A stretch of 64,000 nt of DNA, from the NCBI GenBank assembly GCA_900319865.1, contig ONQD01000029.1, positions 1-64,000 on the forward strand, given 5' to 3'. The notes under the pieces were generated by a model that saw only the letters and a list, made by a program, of their open reading frames with translations, did not search any database and was not told where the DNA came from. Each line of letters starts with the position of its first letter. Position 1 is the stretch's first letter. Below are positions 51,796 through 59,026 of the stretch, in pieces. Source of the stretch: an uncultured Bacteroidales bacterium. GTDB lineage: Bacteria; Bacteroidota; Bacteroidia; Bacteroidales; P3. The position numbers were made by a program, and so were the translations under genes.

Positions 51796-52800
51796 CTAAC
51801 GCACGCGGAGGCGTTTGCCTATGCGGAGGGTGGTGTTGCGGCTGATGTTGTTCAGTTTGCAGAGCGTACTGATAGAGGTGTGGTAACGTTTGGCTATCTT
51901 GCCAAGGGTGTCGCCGCTGCGGATGGTGTGGTATTCGCTGCCGGAGGTGTTTTGGTCGTTGTCGGCCTCGGCAATGGATTTATTGTCTTCTTTTGACGAG
52001 CGGCTGTTGCGGACAATCAGGTGGTTGGCCTTTCGGTCTATGTCCTTGTATGCTTTGTGCAACCGGTCAACGGTGATGTCGTAGTCTTTGTTTACCGAGC
52101 GGCCGGGGTCGTCCAGACGGTGGTGAAACAGCCAGTCGTAGGTCTCGGTGATGTAGAAAGCCCGCGCCAGTCCGCCATGGCTCACTCCGGGCAATTTGGT
52201 GAACCGCAACCGGGGACTGTCGCCGCACTTCGACATGGCATTGATCACCTTTTCGGACTGCGATAAGGGTACTGCCCTGTCGGCAGTGCCGTGCAATATC
52301 CAAAGGGGCAGGTCGTTAAGTCCGCAGTACGATTTTGGGTTTCCGCCCCCGCAAAGAGCCATTGCCGCTGCAATGCGCTGGGGATAGGCTGCGGAATAAT
52401 CAATTGTGCCGTAGCCACCAAGGCTCATGCCGAGTACATAGAAGCGGTTTGTGTCGCCGGCATAGTGTTTGAACACCCAGTCCACCACGTTGTTGATGCG
52501 TTTAGGGCTCCACGCTCCTCCGGGGTTCTGCGGAGCAATGATGACGGCATCAATTTGTCGACCCATTTTCAGGGCGTCAAGCGGCCCGTAGCGACGCACC
52601 CGCTCCAGGTTGTGTCCGCACAGGCTGGCCCCGTGCAGAAAGAGGATAATGGGCTTGTCGGACTGCACCGAGTCGTAATCGGAAGGTGTGCATACCCAGA
52701 AGTCATACCCGTTGTCCACCTTGTTGCGGTAGGCAGTAAGAGTTTGACTGATAGATGATAAATACGATAATACGAATATAAGAATTGCTATTTTTTTCAT
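51796..52800 (-). CDS. Secreted alpha/beta hydrolase with a LysM domain
   Basis: 334 residues. Signal-type N-terminus (IAILIFVLSYLSSISQ). Esterase/PHB-depolymerase-like core: FLHGASLCG, nucleophile S126 in GMSLGGYG, WILHGTADRAVPL (Asp) and LPGVSHGG (His). A charged linker leads to one LysM domain (YHTIRSGDTLGKIAKRYH) at the C-terminus, which probably binds peptidoglycan. So it may act on a cell-wall ester. Convergent with folA. Confidence 0.85.
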   Translation of the reverse strand: MKKIAILIFVLSYLSSISQTLTAYRNKVDNGYDFWVCTPSDYDSVQSDKPIILFLHGASLCGHNLERVRRYGPLDALKMGRQIDAVIIAPQNPGGAWSPKRINNVVDWVFKHYAGDTNRFYVLGMSLGGYGTIDYSAAYPQRIAAAMALCGGGNPKSYCGLNDLPLWILHGTADRAVPLSQSEKVINAMSKCGDSPRLRFTKLPGVSHGGLARAFYITETYDWLFHHRLDDPGRSVNKDYDITVDRLHKAYKDIDRKANHLIVRNSRSSKEDNKSIAEADNDQNTSGSEYHTIRSGDTLGKIAKRYHTSISTLCKLNNISRNTTLRIGKRLRVR

Positions 52801-52826
52801 GCTGCATTCAAGTTGTATTAAAAATG

Positions 52827-52834
52827 CAAAGATA
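52827..52834 (-). promoter_or_regulatory. -7 promoter element (TATCTTTG, minus strand) of the LysM hydrolase gene
   Basis: CAAAGATA on the plus strand, 27 bases upstream of the hydrolase start. Confidence 0.6.
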
Positions 52835-52888
52835 CTATTTTTTTTCGAATATGCAGAAAAATGGCAAGAAACGCCATCCCAGTTCCAT

Positions 52889-52976
52889 TATGATTAGTAC
52901 TTGAATCCCCTATGATTAGTACTTGAATTCCCTATGATTATTATCTGAATCCTATATGATTAGAAATTGAATTTCC
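52889..52976 (+). repeat. Four 22-bp tandem (iteron-like) repeats
   Basis: Units start at 52889, 52911, 52933 and 52955: TATGATTAGTACTTGAATCC, TATGATTAGTACTTGAATTC, TATGATTATTATCTGAATCC, TATGATTAGAAATTGAATTT (each 22 bases with its last two). The exact 22-bp period means two helical turns, so a protein could bind all units on one face. They lie 55-140 bases upstream of the hydrolase -7 element and 770 bases before cas12a. Confidence 0.75.
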
Positions 52977-53039
52977 GTCCGGATAGAATGCCACAAGTCC
53001 GCCATTTTTCAGAAAAACAACTCAAAGGGACTTCTATAC

Positions 53040-53135
53040 CTCACCCCGAAGGGGTGAGATATGAATAACACCGTATAAGCCGAAGGTGCAGTGCGGTGAT
53101 TATCAGCAACTATTGATGCGTCCCGATAGGGACGC
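53040..53135. repeat. REP-like hairpins
   Basis: CTCACCCC-GAA-GGGGTGAG (53040-53058) and GCGTCCC-GATA-GGGACGC (53118-53135), related to those at 667-862 and 34446-34505. The rest of 52977-53340 has a C-rich tract (53195-53260) and no supported gene. Confidence 0.6.
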
Positions 53136-53351
53136 GACACACAGGCAGATGAATAGAACCCGTTTCAACCCCAACTTTCTTTTCCTCAAACCCCGGTTCG
53201 TCCAGCCTTGCCACCCGACCCCGCCCTGACCCAGCCCCGACCCCGCCCCGATTCGCCTTAATTCCCCTTTTTATCCCGTTTTTTTCCACCTCCGCTTCCA
53301 TTTCAGTATCACATAATTTCTTAGTAATATTTTCTTGACCACCGAGCTTGA

Positions 53352-53415
53352 TAAAAGCTTTATATGAGCTTACTAAGAGGTGAAGAGTAAACGAAGCCGG
53401 GACGGTGCTGGAAAT
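53352..53415 (+). repeat. Dispersed element family 2, copy 2
   Basis: AAAGCTTTATA, TAAGAGGTGA, AGAG, TAAACGAAGC and GGAAAT are in the same order as at 21838-21901. This copy lies about 330 bases before cas12a; the other lies about 740 bases before the PLD-helicase. Confidence 0.5.
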
Positions 53416-53494
53416 GAGTTCATTGGCTAGAATAATATGACAAAAACATTGTTTACTTCAACTTGAAACAGCGATTCATTCTCATTGTACTCAA

Positions 53495-53536
53495 TTGAGA
53501 CAAGGGAAAGGGCAGCCGCTTTATAAAGTGTCTCAA
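53495..53536 (+). promoter_or_regulatory. Inverted repeat upstream of cas12a
   Basis: TTGAGACA (53495-53502) and TGTCTCAA (53529-53536), a perfect 8-bp inverted repeat with a 26-base spacer, about 160 bases before the cas12a promoter. Role unknown. Confidence 0.35.
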
Positions 53537-53692
53537 AGCCGTAGTGGGTATAGATAACATGTTCTTCTTATTTTAATTTGATGTGCTTTTCTTTATGAAA
53601 AACCATCCATTAGTCGAATACTAACGAATTGAATAATTGTCAAAAATGGTCGATATGTGAACAAAAAACATCTTAAAATGGGAAATATTGTG

Positions 53693-53700
53693 TATCTTTG
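53693..53700 (+). promoter_or_regulatory. -7 promoter element (TATCTTTG) of cas12a
   Basis: TATCTTTGCA, 44 bases before the cas12a ATG. Confidence 0.65.
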
Positions 53701-53744
53701 CACATTAAAACATTGTTTTAATAAATAACTAATATCAATTTACC

Positions 53745-56700
53745 ATGGAACTGAATGATTTTATTGGACAATATTCATTAACCAAAACTTTACGTTTTGA
53801 ACTCAAGCCTATTAACGAAACAAACGAATGGGTTGAGAAAAAAGGAATCATATCAATGGATAATCAACGTGCGGAGGATTATAATAAAATAAAGAAGATT
53901 ATTGATCAATTCCACAAGCATCATATAGATGTGAGTCTAATGAATTTCATAGACAATTTGAAGAATGGCGAACATAAAGATGATTTTCTGAATGATTTAC
54001 ATATTTGCTGCTCTAATATGGGGCAAAATGACCCTGTTCTGAAAAAGAAATTTGATGCTGCTCAAACCTCTCTTCGAAAGGCTATCAGAAAAGCCTTGTA
54101 TGATAAAAAACTATTTGAAAAGGACTTAATCCAAAAATATATCAAAGAGTATCTTTCTGAGTTACGAGAAAAAGGAGGTACACTCCCGGACGGCATGACA
54201 ATAGATGAGGGCGAAGCAATACGGGATAAATTCCATGGTTTTACCACATATTTTTCAGGCTTCAATGAGAATAGAAATAATATCTATACAGATGAAGCAA
54301 AGGTGACAGGTGTTGCCTTCAGACTGATTCACGATAATCTTCCTAAGTATGTGAACAATATGCATGTGTTTGAGAAGTCGAAAGAGGCAATTGAAATCAA
54401 TATGGCCACTCTGCAAAAAGAATTTGCATTCCTGCTTAGGGGTTATAAAATAGAAGACTTTTTCACGAAAGAAGATACTTTCATTGATTGTATGAGACAG
54501 GAGGATATCGACAGATATAACACTATCCTAGGAGGTTTCAGTCAGGGAGATAAGAAATTCAAGGGGATAAATGAATATATTAACCTGTATAACCAGCAAC
54601 ACAAAACAAGACTTCCCAGAATGACTCAGTTGTATAAGATGATTCTTAGTGATAGGGAAGCCGTTTCCTGGTTGCCGAAATCTTTTGAAAGGGATTCTGA
54701 ATTACTCGAAGCAATTGAGAAATATTATCAGATTTTTAAACTATATGTGATGGACGGAGATAAGGACAACTGCTCTTTGAGATATCTTATTGCCAACATC
54801 TCATTGTATGACCCCAGTGGTATTTATGTTAAGAACGATACATCTTTGACTGATTTGTCAAAAAACAATTATGGAGACTGGAATACAATATCCGAAGCTA
54901 TGGGATACCAGTACGATAAGGTCTATTGGAAAAAGAACAAAAAGAAAATCGATACCTATATGTCTAACCGTAAGAAATGGATAGATAGTTTTGATAGTAT
55001 CTCAATAAAGGATATTGATGAATATGTAAAAGAATTCTATACTGCAAAAGGTATTACTGATGAAAAAAGTGTAATTGATTATTTCTCCAATCTTGGGAAG
55101 GATGAAAATGGCACAACATTGTTTGAGATAGTAGAATTGGCATACAGTGAGGTGAAAGATGTTTTGAATACTACTCCACAAGGCAATCTCAGGGATGAAA
55201 AGCATTCTGATGAAGTAAATAAGATAAAAAAACTGCTTGACAGTCTGAAAAAATTACAATGGTTTGCACTTTACTTGAAGGGTAGTGGAGAGGAGTCCGG
55301 CAGGGACAATGCTTTTTATGCAGATTACAACCGATTGATGGAAGTGGTGCAAGAGGTTAATCCATTATATAACAGCGTCCGAAACTATTTGACACAAAGG
55401 CCCTATTCGGAAGAGAAGATTAAGCTCAATTTTGAGTCGTCCCAATTGATGAATGGTTGGGATATGAATAAAGAGAGAGATTGTTTAGGTGTAATATTAA
55501 GGAAAGACGGGCTTTATTACTTGGCAATAATGAATAAACAAGACAATACAGTGTTGAGTGCTGATTCTATAAAGTCTGATGGCGATTGTTATGAAAAGAT
55601 GATTCTTAAAAGCATCTCGATGTCAACTGGGGTGGGAGGATTTGTAAGGAAATGTTTTGGGACTGCACAGAAGTGTGGTTGGGTCTGTCCTGCTAATTGT
55701 TTAAACCATGAAGGGAAAATCATTGTCGCGGATTCGGAGGTTACTAATAATCTCACACAACTGATTGATTGTTACAAAGACTTCTTCAACAAATATGAGA
55801 AGGACGGGTTTAAATATAAAGACTTTGGTTTTAAGTGGGCAGAGTCTTCCGAATATAGAAGTCTGAAAGAATTCTTTAACGACATTAGACGACAAAGCTA
55901 CATGATGAAATTTCAAAGAGTATCGGTATCGTATATCAATCAACTTGTTAAAGATGGAAAAATATATCTTTTCAAGATTTACAACAAAGACTTTTCCCCA
56001 TACAGCAAAGGAACACCTAACATGCACACCATGTATTGGAGAGCCCTTTTCAGTGAGGATAATCTGCATAACCTAGTGTATACCCTTAATGGCAATGCAG
56101 AACTCTTTTATAGGAAGAAGTCGCTTGAGTATGATGCAAAAACCATGAAATATGGCCATCACCATGCCGAACTTAAAGACAAGTTCAACTACCCAATAAT
56201 CAAGGATAGACGATACACAGAGGACAAATATTTCCTTCATGTTCCGATTACGCTCAATTTCAAGGCAGTGGAAGATAATAAAATCAGTATAAAAGTTAGG
56301 GAATTGATAAAAGAAAACGGGATAGAGCATATTATTGGAATTGACCGTGGCGAGCGGAACCTACTGTACCTGTCTATGATTGACTTGAAAGGTAATATTG
56401 TAAAGCAGTTGTCTCTGAATGAAATATTAAACACTTACAGCGGTGAAATGGTAGATTACCATGCAAAACTTGACAAACGAGAGAATGAACATGATGAAGC
56501 ACGAAAGAATTGGCAAACAATAGAAGGCATTAAGAATCTTAAAGAGGGGTATATGAGTCAGGTGGTCCATATTGTAAGTAAGATGATGGTGGAATACAAG
56601 GCTATTGTGGTGCTAGAGGATTTGAATGGTGGTTTTATGCGTAGTAGACAGAAGGTTGAGAAACAGGTATACCAAAAATTCGAGACAATGTTGATTGAAA

Positions 56701-57521
56701 AATTGAACTATCTTGTTGACAAAAAGAAGCCAGTCTCAGAGGCTGGTGGCTTGATGAATGCATACCAATTAGCAGATGAGTATAAGGGTTTCCAAAAAGT
56801 GGGCAAGCAGAGTGGATTCCTGTTTTATGTCCGGGCGTGGAATACTTCCAAGATTGACCCTGCAACTGGTTTTGTTTCCCTTATACATGCGAAATATGAA
56901 AATATAGATAATGCAAAGAAACTGATTTCTATATTTGACGAAATACGTTATAATAAAGAAAAAGACTTTTTTGAATTTGTCATAAGCGACTACTCGAAGT
57001 TTAATACTAAAGCAATTGGAACACAGCTTGATTGGACTCTGTGTTCATTCGGCGACCGTATAGTAACATATCGAGACAATAATAATGGTGGTAACTGGGA
57101 GCACAAGAAAGTGAAACTCTCCCAAGAATTTAAGAATTTGTTTGATCAAACAAATATTGATTATACCAAGAGTCTGAAAGAATCAATCTTGAGCCAGAAC
57201 GAAGCACCCTTTTTCAGAAAAATGCTTGATCTTTTAGGACTGATGTTGCAAATGAGAAATAGCAACCCCAACACCGGTGAAGATTTCATCCTTTCGCCTG
57301 TGGCCAATGATAAGGGCGAATTCTATGATAGCCGCAACTATAAGGAAGAGGATAATCTGCCTATCGATGCAGATGCGAACGGTGCTTATAATATTGCTCG
57401 AAAGGGATTGTGGACAATGCAGCAGATAAAGAAATCCGATAATCTGGAGAAGGTGGATTTGGCTTTGAAGGATGTGGATTGGCTATGTTTTGCGCAGCAG
57501 AAGCCATATCTTGTTGACTGA
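53745..57521 (+). CDS. cas12a: Cas12a (Cpf1), type V-A CRISPR effector nuclease
   Basis: 1258 residues, within the usual 1200-1300 range. The N-terminus has the WED-I start FIGQYSLTKTLRFELKPI. RuvC catalytic acids are present: D867 in IIGIDRGERN, E958 in VVLEDLNGGF and D1210 in DADANGAYNIA, with the bridge-helix region and Nuc domain between II and III. The crRNA-processing region KDRRYTEDKYFLH (K820) is conserved, so the protein should trim its own pre-crRNA. It cuts double-stranded DNA next to a T-rich PAM. No cas1, cas2 or cas4 is nearby; the array lies 223 bases downstream. Lower G+C than the flanking genes suggests transfer. Confidence 0.97.
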   Translation: MELNDFIGQYSLTKTLRFELKPINETNEWVEKKGIISMDNQRAEDYNKIKKIIDQFHKHHIDVSLMNFIDNLKNGEHKDDFLNDLHICCSNMGQNDPVLKKKFDAAQTSLRKAIRKALYDKKLFEKDLIQKYIKEYLSELREKGGTLPDGMTIDEGEAIRDKFHGFTTYFSGFNENRNNIYTDEAKVTGVAFRLIHDNLPKYVNNMHVFEKSKEAIEINMATLQKEFAFLLRGYKIEDFFTKEDTFIDCMRQEDIDRYNTILGGFSQGDKKFKGINEYINLYNQQHKTRLPRMTQLYKMILSDREAVSWLPKSFERDSELLEAIEKYYQIFKLYVMDGDKDNCSLRYLIANISLYDPSGIYVKNDTSLTDLSKNNYGDWNTISEAMGYQYDKVYWKKNKKKIDTYMSNRKKWIDSFDSISIKDIDEYVKEFYTAKGITDEKSVIDYFSNLGKDENGTTLFEIVELAYSEVKDVLNTTPQGNLRDEKHSDEVNKIKKLLDSLKKLQWFALYLKGSGEESGRDNAFYADYNRLMEVVQEVNPLYNSVRNYLTQRPYSEEKIKLNFESSQLMNGWDMNKERDCLGVILRKDGLYYLAIMNKQDNTVLSADSIKSDGDCYEKMILKSISMSTGVGGFVRKCFGTAQKCGWVCPANCLNHEGKIIVADSEVTNNLTQLIDCYKDFFNKYEKDGFKYKDFGFKWAESSEYRSLKEFFNDIRRQSYMMKFQRVSVSYINQLVKDGKIYLFKIYNKDFSPYSKGTPNMHTMYWRALFSEDNLHNLVYTLNGNAELFYRKKSLEYDAKTMKYGHHHAELKDKFNYPIIKDRRYTEDKYFLHVPITLNFKAVEDNKISIKVRELIKENGIEHIIGIDRGERNLLYLSMIDLKGNIVKQLSLNEILNTYSGEMVDYHAKLDKRENEHDEARKNWQTIEGIKNLKEGYMSQVVHIVSKMMVEYKAIVVLEDLNGGFMRSRQKVEKQVYQKFETMLIEKLNYLVDKKKPVSEAGGLMNAYQLADEYKGFQKVGKQSGFLFYVRAWNTSKIDPATGFVSLIHAKYENIDNAKKLISIFDEIRYNKEKDFFEFVISDYSKFNTKAIGTQLDWTLCSFGDRIVTYRDNNNGGNWEHKKVKLSQEFKNLFDQTNIDYTKSLKESILSQNEAPFFRKMLDLLGLMLQMRNSNPNTGEDFILSPVANDKGEFYDSRNYKEEDNLPIDADANGAYNIARKGLWTMQQIKKSDNLEKVDLALKDVDWLCFAQQKPYLVD

Positions 57522-57744
57522 TGGAAGAATGGGACGAATCAATAAATGAAATAATCAAAAAAAAAGGGTATCTTTGCAAATTGAAAAAAGTCAAAGACAA
57601 GTGCAGATACTATTAGATGTGTTAACGTGTATATGCAACAGGAATAATCTGTTATTATTTAATTCACAGAATTGAAAAAAGATGAAGACTGTAGTTAAGT
57701 TGGCGTTTGACATCCATATGTTTCGTGTATGAATAGAAGCACGG
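57522..57744 (+). promoter_or_regulatory. CRISPR leader with promoter
   Basis: A -7 element TATCTTTG at 57569-57576 lies within this A+T-rich stretch and would start a transcript about 165 bases before the first repeat, running into the array. No gene is seen. The degenerate last repeat at the other end agrees with this side being the leader. Confidence 0.65.
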
Positions 57745-58546
57745 GTCTAGAGACAAAAGATAATTTCTACTATTGTAGATTAAAGGGGACGCGCTGAGGG
57801 GCCGCGGGTCTAGAGACAAAAGATAATTTCTACTATTGTAGATACGCCTGCGTGAGTCTGGCCTACAATATGTCTAGAGACAAAAGATAATTTCTACTAT
57901 TGTAGATGAGGTGGGGCCAGCTCAGAGCTCCGTTGTCTAGAGACAAAAGATAATTTCTACTATTGTAGATTTTGCAAGTTCGATTCGTGTCATTGTTGTC
58001 TAGAGACAAAAGATAATTTCTACTATTGTAGATAAATAACAGAATAAGACATGAAAGCAACGTCTAGAGACAAAAGATAATTTCTACTATTGTAGATGTG
58101 GTTTATTTCCCTCGTCCGATTGGACGTCTAGAGACAAAAGATAATTTCTACTATTGTAGATCCTCAGTCTTTCCACCTCCATACGCAGAGTCTAGAGACA
58201 AAAGATAATTTCTACTATTGTAGATAGGTTCTCTTAAGCGTAAATGGGATAAGTCTAGAGACAAAAGATAATTTCTACTATTGTAGATGCGATGAGGCGT
58301 TCCTTGCCGGCCATGAGTCTAGAGACAAAAGATAATTTCTACTATTGTAGATGTGACAGCCAATGCACGAACCTACAAGAGTCTAGAGACAAAAGATAAT
58401 TTCTACTATTGTAGATTGTGTGGTGGCCGTGTTGGGTGGCTTTGGGTCTAGAGACAAAAGATAATTTCTACTATTGTAGATCAGCGACCTGTGCGAGACT
58501 ATCCGACAGAGTCTAGAGACAAAAGATAATTTCTACTATTGTGGAT
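57745..58546 (+). CRISPR. Type V-A CRISPR array, 13 repeats and 12 spacers
   Basis: Repeats are 36 bases, starting GTCTAGAGACAAAAGATAAT and ending TTTCTACTATTGTAGAT; starts at 57745, 57808, 57872, 57935, 57998, 58062, 58126, 58190, 58253, 58317, 58381, 58446 and 58511. The 3' part forms the Cas12a crRNA stem TCTAC-TATT-GTAGA. Spacers are 27-29 bases. Twelve repeats are identical; the last ends GTGGAT. Orientation is plus, with cas12a upstream. Confidence 0.98.
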
Positions 58547-58675
58547 GGTGGAGCTGTCGGAAAATGAATTTGATGTGAGGGGTATCAATTATGTTATTGA
58601 TAATGGTAAACGCATGAAAATACGGGTGATATTGATTTATTTTGTCGGGTGAGCGTGTATGTCAAAGTTTTTGTG

Positions 58676-58683
58676 TAAATTTG
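58676..58683 (+). promoter_or_regulatory. -7 promoter element (TAAATTTG)
   Basis: TAAATTTG ends 4 bases before the ATG at 58688, implying a nearly leaderless mRNA for the TIGR04076 gene. Confidence 0.5.
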
Positions 58684-58687
58684 CATC

Positions 58688-58993
58688 ATGAAAAATGTGA
58701 AGATAACAGCTGTTAGGAAATCGGACTACAAGGATTTGCAGTCTATGTATGAAAACGTTATAGAGCATACATGCGACTTGGAGGAGGGGATGACATGGGT
58801 GAGCCGGGAGGGGAAGAAACCCGAAGGGATGTGCGATGAGGCGTGGAAGTCGATGCGTGAGTTTGTGGAGGCATTGGCAAGGGGCGAGGGAAATTTTTTT
58901 GACGGATGGATGAAGAATCCCTATAGCGCGATGATAAGCTGCAATGACGGGTTCCGTCCGGTGAGTTTCCTTATCGAGAGTATTGAAGAATAA
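58688..58993 (+). CDS. TIGR04076 family protein
   Basis: 101 residues matching the small TIGR04076 family: KITAVRKSDYKDLQSMYENV, HTCDLEEGMTWVS, PEGMCDEAWKSM, GNFFDGWMKNPYSAMISCND and GFRPVSFLIE. Three conserved cysteines suggest metal or cofactor binding, but the role is unknown. Seems to be a core gene that bounds the CRISPR locus on the right. Confidence 0.85.
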   Translation: MKNVKITAVRKSDYKDLQSMYENVIEHTCDLEEGMTWVSREGKKPEGMCDEAWKSMREFVEALARGEGNFFDGWMKNPYSAMISCNDGFRPVSFLIESIEE

Positions 58994-59026
58994 AAGATAA
59001 TAATGGATAACAATAAATTTACATAT

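Noticed and set aside
57603-57618. Degenerate CRISPR repeat in the leader
   Set aside because: GATACTATTAGAT resembles the repeat end but lacks the GT of the second stem arm and any repeat upstream part.
58289-58316. Spacer 9 as self-targeting of the TIGR04076 gene
   Set aside because: Twelve identical bases (GCGATGAGGCGT) occur at 58829-58840, but the preceding bases are ATGT, not a TTTV PAM, and the rest does not match.
58482-58510. Spacer 12 as self-targeting of the helicase gene
   Set aside because: Thirteen identical bases (CAGCGACCTGTGC) occur at 24647-24659, but TGCT precedes them and the other 16 bases differ.
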